From Euperipatoides rowelli (Eukaryota > Onychophora > Udeonychophora > Euonychophora > Peripatopsidae): a stretch of DNA of 11,017 nucleotides. The number at the start of each line of letters is the position of its first letter. Position 1 is the stretch's first letter. A model generated the notes under the pieces. That model had not been told where the DNA came from, searched no databases, and worked only from the letters and a program-made list of their open reading frames with translations. This document shows, in pieces, positions 1 to 7,830 of this stretch. The stretch is taken from assembly GCA_003024985.2 (NCBI GenBank), contig PXIH01S0055569.1. The stretch is one strand, 5' to 3'. Both the position numbers and the translations under genes were made by a program.

Positions 1-222
1 CTGAGTATGGTACATTTGTGTCACTAATACATTCTGAGTGTTATATTTGTGTCACTAATANATTCTGAGTATGGTATATTGGTGTCATACAACTGAGTAT
101 GGTACTTCTGTGTAATTAATACATTTTGAGTATGGTACCTTTGTGTCACTTATACACTCTTAGGATGGTATCATTGTGTCACATATATTCTGAGTATGGT
201 ACCATAGTGTCACTAATAATTT
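1..222. repeat. 33-bp minisatellite, about 7 degenerate copies
   Basis: Seven head-to-tail units start near 1, 34, 65, 93, 126, 159 and 190. Unit length is 28-33 bp. The consensus reads CTGAGTATGGTAC, then a variable base, then TTTGTGTCACTAATAC and ATT. The array runs off the left edge of the window, so its true length is unknown. One ambiguous base (N) sits at 61. Small open frames in the array are by-products of the repeat and not genes. Confidence 0.9.
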
Positions 223-408
223 TTATGGATTTTATAATATATGTGAAAAAATTAATGTATAAGCAATTCTCAATAACTTGGGAGGAAATTCTTTTTTATA
301 AGGAAATAATTCTCATGTATTTGAACTTTAAAATTTATTTCAATCGCTAATATAATAGGACTTTTGTAGAAAATATATTAAATAAAAATAAATTTTTTAT
401 AATCTAAG
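223..408. other. A+T-rich spacer between two minisatellites
   Basis: Very A+T-rich DNA with no repeat unit, coding signal or RNA signature that I can see. An open frame entering from the 33-bp array ends at 350 and has no recognisable protein pattern. Confidence 0.6.
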
Positions 409-655
409 ATAATCCACTTCAGGCTAGGTAATCAACTCCTGGTTAAAATGACAATCCACTTCAGAATAGAATGATACTATACTGCATTCTAGAATGGTAA
501 TCTACTTCATGCTAAGATGATAATCCACATCAGACTCTAGAAGATGAGATGATACGATCATAACCACTTCAGGCTTGAAGTGGTTATGATCGTATCATCT
601 CATCTTGAATCATAACCCACTTGAGGCTAAAATAATAATATGCTTTAGGCTGTGG
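409..655. repeat. 23-bp minisatellite
   Basis: Units of exactly 23 bp follow each other at 428-450, 451-473, 474-496 and 497-519, flanked by partial or stretched copies at 409-427, 520-575 and 607-655. The consensus is RTAATCCACTTCAGGCTA followed by RAATG. Copies differ at several positions, so the array is old. It is interrupted by an inverted copy that makes the hairpin at 541-606. Confidence 0.85.
541..606. repeat. Perfect 31-bp inverted repeat with 4-nt loop
   Basis: Bases 541-571 are the exact reverse complement of 576-606, with GGCT (572-575) as the only spacer. The arms cover one and a bit units of the surrounding 23-bp minisatellite (arm begins AAGATGAGATGATACGATCA), so the right arm is an inverted copy of array sequence. 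Pairing stops abruptly at the outer ends (G540 and G607). The arms are identical although the array around them is diverged, so the fold-back is recent, under gene conversion, or a sequencing or assembly artefact. Confidence 0.95.
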
Positions 656-1338
656 TTTAAACACTTTTTCATTGTTTGTCTTCATTGTATTACAAACTAA
701 AAATTTAAAGTTCCGATCAAGTGGGTAAAGTAGGCTACTATATAATTGTCAAATTAAGAATCATGGTAGAACTATCTTATATATGATCTCATTCAATCTT
801 TCCTTACCCATTCTAATTTTCTTATCAATATTTTATGATGCATTAAATATAGGAACCTTCTGGGACAGGATAGTTTGGGGAAAGGTATTCTATAAATTTT
901 CTGAATGTCCCAGTGTCTAAAACTCCATAGTTCTTACATATTTGGTGCAGTCCCTAAGAAAAATTAATTATGACTACCGGTACCCAATAACCTTTAAGGT
1001 TTTCTTGGCATTCATGGTTGAATATCTCAAAGAATTTTGAACCTCTATTTTATTCTATAATATTTGAATACTTTAAAAAATTTAATATGCTATAAAAGCT
1101 CTTCTTTCTGTGTTAATGAAATATAGAGGAATATTTTCATAGTTGGTTTTACTCCATTGGTGTGAAATTCTTAGTTTCTTCTTAAAATATTCTAACAAAA
1201 TTGTTTCTTAAAAGTATTAAAATAGTTCAATAAAGATTTTCTGGTTGATTGTTTTTATAAATCAGTAATGATATGAAGAGTTAACCCATTGTAATCCAAT
1301 TTATTGTAATCTTAAAACCTATTTTTCCTTATTTTCAG
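656..1338. other. A+T-rich non-coding stretch, possible intron end
   Basis: No coding frame of note, no tRNA pattern and no repeat family recognised. The right end carries a good 3' splice-site signal, so part of this stretch may be the last intron of the zinc-finger gene. No upstream exon or promoter can be assigned inside the window. Confidence 0.4.
1318..1338 (+). promoter_or_regulatory. Candidate 3' splice acceptor upstream of zinc-finger ORF
   Basis: A pyrimidine-rich tract ending TTTTTCCTTATTTTCAG (AG at 1337-1338) is the best acceptor-like site between the minisatellites and the zinc-finger ORF. It would place the start of a terminal exon at 1339, with 264 nt of 5' leader before the ATG at 1603. 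This is a motif judgement only. No donor is identified and transcript data are needed. Confidence 0.45.
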
Positions 1339-1353
1339 AGTTTTAAAGATCAA

Positions 1354-1422
1354 ATGGTGTGTCGTCGTATACATAGAATTTGGGAGAGTTGTTTCACAAG
1401 ATATAATTGGATATACCAATAA
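1354..1422 (+). other. Possible short upstream ORF in the leader
   Basis: A 22-codon ATG-to-stop frame (starts MVCRRIHRIW, stop TAA 1420-1422) lies 15 nt after the candidate splice acceptor. If the leader is transcribed as suggested, ribosomes scanning from the 5' end meet this frame before the zinc-finger ATG, so it could lower translation. A frame this short also arises easily by chance. Confidence 0.25.
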
Positions 1423-1576
1423 AAAAAAGTTTACCTAATCATTAAAATTCAGATGATAGTGTGTAAAAATGTTCCCTTTGATTCTATTCTGTGAAATATT
1501 TCCTAGCAAATTATTGGTTACTTAATTGTTACATTAATTATAGTATACCCGTTATGCCAAATTAAATAAATTCACA

Positions 1577-1588
1577 CCCCCCCCCCCC
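1577..1588. repeat. C12 homopolymer just before the zinc-finger start
   Basis: Twelve consecutive C residues lie 14 nt upstream of the ATG. In such A+T-rich DNA this is conspicuous. It is a likely site of length variation and of sequencing error. It lies downstream of the in-frame stop at 1567-1569 and outside the coding region, so it does not alter the protein frame. Confidence 0.9.
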
Positions 1589-1602
1589 AACCACAAATAA
1601 AA

Positions 1603-3021
1603 ATGACTACTGAAATTCAAAAACGATATCAATGTGAAAAATGCTCTTATAAGACATCTCACAAGACAACCTTCACAGGTCATCAAAGGACACATACGGG
1701 AGAAAAACCATTTGGTTGTGGTGAGTGCTCTTTTAAAACTTCAAGCAAGTCTTCCTTATCAAGGCATCAACTGAAACATTCAGGTGAAAAACCATTTCAT
1801 TGTGATCTTTGCTTCTATAGAACAACAAGCCAATGGTATTTAAATGAACACAGAAATGGACATACTGGTGACAAACCGTATAAGTGTCACCAGTGTGATT
1901 TTAAAACTGGTTACCATAGTGCTTTGAAACTTCACCAAGTCAAACACAATAAACAAAAGGAATTTGAGTGTATGGAGTGTGATTTTAAGACGATATATAG
2001 AGGGAGTATACAACAACATTTAAAGCGCCATACTGAATATAAGCCTTTTTCTTGTGATGAATGCAGCTATAAATGCCGACAAAGCCAAACTTTAAAACAA
2101 CATAAATGGTTGCATACAAAAGCGAAACCATTTAGTTGTGACAAGTGCGATTACCGAGCGGCAGCAAAGAGAACTTTGGATAGCCATCAAAAGGTTCATA
2201 CCAAGATAAAGAACTTTAGCTGTGAAAACTGTGATTTTAAGACTGCCCATAGAGATAGTTTAGTAAGACATCAAATGATACATGCAGGGACGAAACCATT
2301 CAAATGTGATCTGTGTGGACATCAAACCAGATTAAAGTTCCAAATGACATTACATGCAAAGTCTCACCTAGGCGATAATAAACTTTTTAGCTGTGATCGA
2401 TGCGATTATTCGACCAAGAGAAGAAGGTGTTTAATTAGTCATGAAATGATACATACCGGTGAAAAACCTTTCAGTTGTCGTGCTACTAACGATTCTAATC
2501 ATGAAAACTCTGTTGAAGGGCCTAACCATGTTCACCAATGTGACTTTACGACTGCATATAAAAGATCTCTTCGAAGCCATAAACGTTGGCATGCTGAACA
2601 AACTTTATTGAATTGTGGTCAGTGTGATTTTCGAACGAAGCATAAAGACTATTTAGTACAACATGAATTGCGTCATACCAAACCAAAAACATTTCATTGT
2701 GAGGAATGTGATTATAAAACAAGTTATAAAATGAGTTTAAGTAAACATTTTATAAGTATGCATACCGATACCAAAGATTTCCACTGTGATGTCTGCGATT
2801 ATAAAGCCTCACACAAATCATCTTTAGTTGTTCATACAAGGGTGCATACAGGTATAAAACCATATTCTTGTGATCAATGTGATTATAAAGCGACCCAACA
2901 AACTTCGTTAAGAATACATAAACGGTTACACACTGGAGAAAAGCCTTATCGTTGTACGAAGTGCGATTTTGAATCACTCCATAAGCGTCAGCTAATGCAA
3001 CATAAGAAAATTCATCTGTGA
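1603..3021 (+). CDS. Poly-C2H2 zinc-finger protein (16 finger positions)
   Basis: Probable nuclear DNA-binding protein, 472 residues, made almost wholly of tandem C2H2 fingers (C-x2-C-x12-H-x3-H). The Cys/His sets begin at residues 11, 39, 67, 95, 123, 151, 179, 207, 235, 264, 292, 338, 366, 395, 423 and 451. Finger 13 has H-x4-H. Finger 11 is split: Cys292 is followed by 18 extra residues before HQC (311-313). Most fingers share CxxC-[DS]-[FY]-[KR]-[TA]. Canonical TGEKP-type linkers occur mainly after fingers 1-3, 10, 14 and 15. One extra linker residue precedes finger 10. Only ten residues precede finger 1, and no KRAB, BTB, ZAD or SCAN effector domain is visible. The ATG has A at -3 and an in-frame TAA lies at 1567-1569, so the start is well supported unless an upstream exon joins downstream of that stop. 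The frame is intact, which argues for a living gene. DNA target, paralogue name and whether it acts as activator or repressor cannot be told. Confidence 0.93.
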   Translation: MTTEIQKRYQCEKCSYKTSHKTTFTGHQRTHTGEKPFGCGECSFKTSSKSSLSRHQLKHSGEKPFHCDLCFYRTTSQWYLNEHRNGHTGDKPYKCHQCDFKTGYHSALKLHQVKHNKQKEFECMECDFKTIYRGSIQQHLKRHTEYKPFSCDECSYKCRQSQTLKQHKWLHTKAKPFSCDKCDYRAAAKRTLDSHQKVHTKIKNFSCENCDFKTAHRDSLVRHQMIHAGTKPFKCDLCGHQTRLKFQMTLHAKSHLGDNKLFSCDRCDYSTKRRRCLISHEMIHTGEKPFSCRATNDSNHENSVEGPNHVHQCDFTTAYKRSLRSHKRWHAEQTLLNCGQCDFRTKHKDYLVQHELRHTKPKTFHCEECDYKTSYKMSLSKHFISMHTDTKDFHCDVCDYKASHKSSLVVHTRVHTGIKPYSCDQCDYKATQQTSLRIHKRLHTGEKPYRCTKCDFESLHKRQLMQHKKIHL

Positions 3022-3640
3022 AATTATCATCGAGAGGGTTTTGTTTGCTTTGATTTCTGTAATAGGTGATATATTTGTTTTTTGACAATATAAAACAAAA
3101 TTGGTAAAGTTGAATAGGGCATTGATAACACAGTTTAAAAATTGATTCAATAATCCTTTCATTATGGTGGTGTAATGTTCACAAAAAACTGTGTATAAGT
3201 GACAAATTGTCTTCCTGGGATTACAAACAAACATAACTCTGGAAAAATACATAAATCTTGATTGTTTATTCTTTGTGGTTTTGAATTACCCGATAAGAGA
3301 AAATTTGTATGAAACTTATTTATTAAGTTTTGATAAAAAAAATGTTTGTTTCATTACAGTGTTTTTACACCTATTAGTTGATCAATTTAATTTTAGACAT
3401 GAATATGTAAAAAATATTTTCATCAGGTGTAAAGGCTACCCATTGGGTGGGTAATTGTATAAGGTCGGTGGGGTTTTTGGGGGGTTTTTTAAACCTGTGA
3501 AATTTGGAAATTTTGCAAGAAATGCTAAAATATCTTTTTCCAAATAATACCCTATATTTAACACATGTTTAAAAATTAAGAAATTTTATCTAGTACAATA
3601 ATTTATATAACCAATTTATAATATATAAACAATAAATTTA
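3022..3640 (+). other. Putative 3'UTR with candidate poly(A) signal
   Basis: After the TGA at 3019-3021 comes A+T-rich sequence with no gene. The first AATAAA hexamer is at 3631-3636 and a second is at 3729-3734, which would give a 3'UTR of about 0.6-0.7 kb. Such hexamers are frequent by chance at this base composition. A G-rich patch occurs at 3445-3484. Open frames on the minus strand across the stop region are shadows of the zinc-finger gene. Confidence 0.35.
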
Positions 3641-5340
3641 GTCTGTTAAATTAGAAATGTATGAAAACCAATCGAATCCTTATATAATGTAAATGTATTT
3701 GATTTGTGATAAACTAAAAAAAAAAGATAATAAATTGGACATTATGCATATTTTTTTAAATTCTGCATAAATCATTTGTTACAAGTGGAAACCCCTGTAC
3801 TTTAGGCATTAATCATAAAACGGTTTTATGACAAAGTCACAAGGATAATCTGTCATTGCAAAAATATTGACTATAACTGTTAACGGGCATTCAGAGAAGG
3901 AAAGTACCCTGGCCCATTGTGACAAGGGGCCAACAACCTTTATTTTTTTGGTTACACTAAGTGGCAAAGAGGTATTCAGGAGGGGTCTATACATATCTTT
4001 CAAAATATCAATAGCAAAAAAGAAATAAAAAAGGTTATTAAATCTGAAAGGGGCTTATAAAAACTTTTGACCTGGGCCCCACACTGACTCTCAACACCCC
4101 TGACTGTATAATGCTGTTGACTTTCACATTGCCTTCACTTCTGTAAGTATCTTGAAGATTGTCAGAAGGGGAGGAGAGTATTATAACCTTGGACCACTAT
4201 GTATGATTTAAATTTTATCAAGTATAGATGGAATAAATCAATAATACTTTAAAAGAAGAAAGTTTTTTAATATGGCAAACTTTTTTAAATTGGGGAGGAT
4301 GGGGTTGATGGTGTTTCGATACCTGGCTTTCTGAAAATAAGTTTCTTTGCATTTCCCCTATAGCAGGGCTATCCATCTTATGGTACCTTAACCACCTCTA
4401 GCCTGCAAATGGTTTTAAAATGACTCAACCATAATGCATAATTTTCAGTAAATTCTGGGTTGTCAATTTAAGTTGGATTCAGTTTTGTCTTGCACCATTA
4501 CTTTGTTCACTATTGCTTTGTAAAAGTCAATCTAAGATACAAAGTTATTTACTATATGTTCAGTTTTGGTTAATTCTTTGAATGACTATGAAGACATGGC
4601 CTATTGGAATGTAGTTTAAATAACTCTAGCCACCATGCAAAAATAAAAGTTGTACAGCCTCTGACCTAAAGACTAAATAGTTTGTAATTATTATTTTTCA
4701 TATTCTATTATTATATCTATTTATATCATGTAATTAATACTGCAGCAACAAGCATTGTGTGTTTATAGTATGTCCTAATATTATTAAAGATAATCTTACT
4801 TATAGCTCATTAAAATGCCCTGACAGATATAATATTAACCTTTCACTGTTTTTAAAGTATCTTGAAATACTTTCAGTATAATTGGAACATCTGCAGGACA
4901 CTTTTGGAGGTTTGGTTTTATTACATGCTTGTGTAATTTTCCAGTTCCTGTATTCATCATTGGTTTATATTTCTTTGCTTTGCCAAATATTGGTCTTTAT
5001 TTTTCCAGGTGTATATTCTTCATCTCAATTAACCATTCTACACTTCAGGAATGTCATATACTTTTCAGGGTGTTATGTATTTCTTTTATTTTAAGCTAAA
5101 ACTAAAGGATTAAATACCCATTATGTGTATCATAATGATTATTACATGCCTTGAATTTAAAATGAAATTAAGGAGACCCTCTATACTGACAACAAATTGA
5201 GTTTTGTGAAATACTGTACATTGTAATGACCTCATCCCAATCAAATTAAAACTCTGACTTTAAGTCACAAATATGGAAGTTCAGTGGTAATTTGGTATAA
5301 TTTGTGAATAACAATAGGACTGCTCTACTGGTTAATACAT
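3641..5340. other. Intergenic DNA, no recognised feature
   Basis: No protein family, RNA gene or clear repeat is recognised. The part at about 3800-4200 is less A+T-rich than its surroundings (for example GGGCCCC-type patches near 4075) and may be an old unclassified repeat. The small open frames at 3809-4003 (minus) and 4882-5094 (plus) have no motif and no codon pattern I trust. Confidence 0.5.
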
Positions 5341-5980
5341 CCCACTTCCGGTCATGCACAGTAGGTCATTTTCGGTCCAAGATGTCCGACTTTCTGTTCT
5401 TGTTCTTAATTAAAAATAACCTTTATTTGCATAATATTACAAAAGTACAAAGGTATGAGGGCTTTATGCCTATTGCCTATATATTCCCATATCACTTCTG
5501 GTTTAGGCCCCGTCTTCTTCTGGTATTTTCTAAGAGGCTGACTTCCTGTTACATAAAGTTGGAGAAGGTTTTCTGACATATTTGGCTGCATATTTTCCAC
5601 ATACTTATATTTCCAGCCCTGAACAGTAGGTAATTTCCTGTTCCAGAAAATACAGTATGGCTGACTTCCTGTTCCTTAAAGTGTTTAGGATTTATATGGT
5701 ATGATGATGTCTTTTCTGGTTCCTGTAATTCAAAATGGTGGCACTTACTGTTCTTTATGTGGAACATCCAATTGAATTTCAAGATAGTGACACTTCCTTT
5801 TCTGGTTTTATGATGTCACTTCTCGATCACATGATGTCACTTTCAGTCCCAATCGACTATAAAAATTCCTGTGTTTTCCCAATAGTTTTCAAGATGATGG
5901 CATTTCCAGTTCTGGAATTATGCCACACTTTCGGTTTTTGCTTAAAAAGTGAATTTTTGTGTGTCAATTTCGGTTGCCAC
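5341..5980 (+). repeat. Degenerate minisatellite of CACTTCCGGTT / AAGATGG units
   Basis: About sixteen variants of CACTTCCGGTTC occur in 640 bp, for example near 5343, 5391, 5496, 5541, 5664, 5743, 5791, 5816, 5838, 5929 and 5968. Many are preceded by a variant of AAGATGGTG (5379, 5732, 5780, 5890) or ATGATGTC (5809, 5831). The implied unit is roughly 20-25 bp, with heavy divergence and irregular spacing. Four overlapping open frames on both strands arise from the repetition and lack protein motifs. Confidence 0.7.
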
Positions 5981-6039
5981 AAACTCGTTTTCAATAAGCT
6001 ATTCAAACTTTGTTTTCAGGATCCTGATGTTTAAAAAGA

Positions 6040-6830
6040 TGTTTTAAATCGAGTGATGTTGAGTTAATATGTTACAGAAGGCTATGCATGGAAGGCACAT
6101 TATGGATAAGCATGACTTATTCAGATTTCATTGTGAATAATATTCTTAAAAATCTTGATAGGCCCAGCATTAAAAAGATTTCAAAGTACCAAAAAATGTT
6201 TATTTTTGAAAGCTGGTGTGGCCTACAATTAAAGTATTAAAGGGTAGGGAACAAAAAAAATCTATCAAAATATCAAAAGACTATGAATAATTATTCATTA
6301 TTTTATACAGTATGTTTACAAACGGCACTAACTATCACTGAAGTGAGCTGTATCGGTGTGATGATGTAGCTGGGATATCTATAAAGTATGTAAAGCCTTA
6401 TCAAAAAGTAGAATCTTGGATAAGGTTAAAGATATTAATGCGTTCTGTATAAATTGGGAGGTGGTAGACTATATTGTCTAGTGAGTTTGGAGCATAAGAA
6501 TTAAAGGCTACCTTTTTAAACGATATGAATTATACAAGAAAATATCAAATTTCAAGAAAGTACTCTCCTGTATTCCTTACGGTATATAAATACTCCTAAT
6601 ATATAAAAGAAGTATTTAGTCTTTGGATTCAACATATGAAAGTTAAACTTATCTGTTTAGTAGATGTTGTAATGGAAAAATAACTGATCAAAAAATATTA
6701 ACCTACAACCCCAAATGTAGGCAGTCTATTGGGAAAATAATCATTTTCGCTGGGCTGTGTATGACGACATACCCTATAGCTGATCAAAGTTTAACAATTG
6801 GTTTGAAACATAGGATGTTAGTTCTCTTTG
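6040..6830. other. A+T-rich stretch with nothing recognised
   Basis: No gene, RNA or repeat family recognised. A perfect 16-bp palindrome (ATGAATAATTATTCAT) lies at 6283-6298. Its simple A+T composition makes a chance origin likely. The transposon remnant beginning at 6831 might extend leftward, but I see no protein similarity to support that. Confidence 0.5.
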
Positions 6831-6976
6831 AAATTTTGTTTATCGTTCACGAGATCTATGATCAATTAAAGATAGATTTAATACACTTGCAAAATAGTTC
6901 TAAATATAATTACGGTTTAAATCTTTCTTCAGTTGTATCCATATATTTTCTAAGAATGCTTGGGCTCTCAAAGTAG
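6831..6976 (+). pseudogene. Integrase core fragment, decayed plus-strand copy
   Basis: The open frame ending at 6976 reads IDLIHLQNSSKYNYG around 6866-6913, which resembles the strand carrying the first catalytic Asp of DDE integrases. Just after it the frame breaks. A one-base loss in the run near 6915 separates it from a second frame reading FSKNAWALKV (about 6947-6975), the next conserved block of the same domain. The inverted copy at 6993-7139 lacks this break, which is how I identify the lesion. The open frame begins at 6761, but its first 25 or so residues do not look like integrase. No catalytic function is possible from such a short piece. Confidence 0.6.
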
Positions 6977-6992
6977 GCTTTCTAAGTATAGG

Positions 6993-7139
6993 CTACTTTG
7001 AGAGCCCAAGCATACTTAGAAAATACATCGATACAAGTGAATAAAAATTTAAAACCGTAATTATATTTAGAACTATTTTGCAAGTCTATTAAATCTATCT
7101 GAAATTGATTATAGATATCGTGAACGATAAAAAAAATTT
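6993..7139 (-). pseudogene. Integrase core fragment, better preserved inverted copy
   Basis: Read on the minus strand, this segment is open throughout and contains QIDLIDLQNSSKYNYG followed by CIDVFSKYAWALKV, two conserved blocks around the first catalytic Asp of retrovirus-type integrases such as the C. elegans F54H12.3 family. It is about 90% identical by eye to the plus-strand copy at 6831-6976 and keeps the reading frame that copy lost. It points opposite to the remaining integrase pieces downstream. The segment with the second catalytic Asp is missing everywhere in the window. Confidence 0.68.
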
Positions 7140-7140
7140 T

Positions 7141-7284
7141 CATGAATATTCTTAAATTCTTCCATCATAAGGCTGGAGATTTTTAGGCTTACGTTGTTGC
7201 ATATGTTTTTAAAAAAAAAATATGCAGCAACGTAAGCCTAAAAAGCTCCAGCCTTATGATGGGAAGGATTTAAGTATATTCATG
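7141..7284. repeat. Second inverted repeat, arms about 70 bp
   Basis: 7141-7210 pairs with about 7214-7284. Both outer ends are CATG, and a run of A residues lies at the centre. I count about six differences including one indel, so divergence is like that of the neighbouring inverted repeat. The left arm is contiguous with the minus-strand integrase copy at 6993-7139 and reads toward it. The right arm repeats that upstream piece on the plus strand (begins ATGCAGCAACGTAAGCC at about 7222), ending abruptly at 7284. Confidence 0.88.
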
Positions 7285-7291
7285 CCTATTA

Positions 7292-7312
7292 ATTATTATT
7301 ATTATTATTATT
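7292..7312. repeat. (ATT)7 microsatellite
   Basis: Seven ATT triplets lie immediately after the right arm of the second inverted repeat and before the integrase catalytic-Glu segment. The position marks the junction where the element sequence jumps from its upstream part to its downstream part. Confidence 0.9.
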
Positions 7313-7332
7313 AGGATTATTTAAAATTTCGC

Positions 7333-7572
7333 CACCAAGTCGGAATTAAAGCCAGTGTGGTGGAACGTTTCAATTGGACATTAAAGACTTGGATGTGGAT
7401 ACATTTTACTGCTAAAAATACTTTTAATGTATTCAGATGTTTTGCCTCAATTGATCAAGTGTTATAACCACACCTTCCATCGGAATATTCGAAGAAGTCT
7501 GGCAGAAGTGAATGTAAAAAATGAAAAACAAGTGTATCGGATTTTATATAAATATAATTTATGGGATGAGTC
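7333..7572 (+). pseudogene. Integrase catalytic-Glu segment, frameshifted
   Basis: One frame reads KASVVERFNWTLKTWMW from 7348. The Glu codon at 7363-7365 corresponds to the last acidic residue of the DDE triad, in the well-known xVERFNxTLK context. Near 7420-7427 the frame shifts by one and continues as DVLPQLIKCYNHTFHR and VYRILYK, the helical part that follows in F54H12.3-type integrases. The ATG at 7427 is internal and not a real start. After residue WDES (7561-7572) the protein similarity stops because a foreign insertion begins. The part between the core fragment and this segment, including the second catalytic Asp, is missing. Confidence 0.75.
7561..7572 (+). repeat. Target-site duplication, left copy
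   Basis: ATGGGATGAGTC here is repeated at 7819-7830 as ATGGGATGAATC, 11 of 12 bases identical. The two copies bracket the SINE-like insertion and lie at the point where the integrase similarity breaks and resumes. Confidence 0.75.
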
Positions 7573-7818
7573 CCGTCCTCGTGGTGTGAGCCATAATGAT
7601 ACGGATTGATGCGAGGGCGACGACATGAGCTGAGAGCCTGAGACGTCTCGGGTTCATGTCTCAGTTTAGGCAGTTATGGAAAGCTTTTTTCCCTGTCTTC
7701 ATTACCTTGCCAAGGTTTTTTAATCCGGTACGCTACCTCTTTAAGGACCTGTAGAATAAAAGAATTAAAATATAAATATTTGGCAACTAAGACGCTAATA
7801 GTCAATTTTTTTTAAATA
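7573..7818 (+). mobile_element. SINE-like insertion of about 246 bp
   Basis: This segment interrupts the integrase tail and is bracketed by a 12-bp duplication, as after target-primed retroposition. Its left part is much richer in G+C than anything near it. It contains TGGTGTGAGCC (7582-7592) and GGTTCATGTCT (7651-7661), which loosely resemble RNA polymerase III A and B boxes, though their spacing of 69 bp is wider than in a tRNA. A stem GACATGA/TCATGTC (7622-7628/7654-7660) encloses the palindrome GAGACGTCTC (7640-7649). The right end is T/A-rich. I do not recognise a SINE family. A short non-autonomous DNA element is the alternative, but no terminal inverted repeats are seen. Confidence 0.6.
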
Positions 7819-7830
7819 ATGGGATGAATC
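7819..7830 (+). repeat. Target-site duplication, right copy
   Basis: ATGGGATGAATC is the second copy of the duplication at 7561-7572. Immediately after it the integrase similarity resumes with the KFKIEQVRIS segment at 7841. Confidence 0.75.

Larger units (their letters stand above)
6831..7139. repeat. Inverted repeat, arms about 146 bp, 16-bp spacer
   Basis: 6831-6976 pairs with 6993-7139 in inverted orientation, with roughly a dozen mismatches and one indel. The spacer 6977-6992 contains TTTCTAAGTAT, which is also present about 20 bp inside the right arm, so the fold-back point shows a short repeated patch as in template switching. Both arms encode the same part of an integrase. Confidence 0.9.

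Noticed and set aside
126-350. Plus-strand 74-codon open frame
   Set aside because: Its first half is the 33-bp minisatellite in translation and its second half is plain A+T-rich DNA.
1-655. Tandem repeats as a CRISPR array
   Set aside because: Units abut directly without unique spacers, are diverged, and the context is animal-like.
2479-2532. The finger 11 insertion as a retained mini-intron
   Set aside because: A TACTAAC string occurs, but there is no GT...AG pair that removes the 54 nt and restores the finger. It is also shorter than nearly all animal introns.
2750-3252. Two minus-strand open frames over the zinc-finger end
   Set aside because: They are antisense shadows of the finger gene and its A+T-rich flank with no protein motif.
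3445-3484. G-quadruplex candidate in the putative 3'UTR
   Set aside because: Four G runs exist, but one loop is about 18 nt, longer than usual for a stable quadruplex.
3809-4003. Minus-strand 64-codon open frame
   Set aside because: No motif, no neighbouring gene context. It could be an old repeat fragment, but nothing supports a protein.
4882-5094. Plus-strand 70-codon hydrophobic open frame
   Set aside because: Hydrophobicity follows from T-rich sequence. No signal, motif or context supports a gene.
5304-6034. Open frames of 64-99 codons on both strands
   Set aside because: They are produced by the degenerate minisatellite, overlap one another on both strands and have no recognisable domains.
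7561-7660. Hammerhead-like GATGAGTCCCGTC string and nearby palindromes
   Set aside because: The conserved CTGATGA and GAAA core parts are not both present, so no hammerhead ribozyme can be drawn. GATGAGTC is better explained as part of the duplicated target site.
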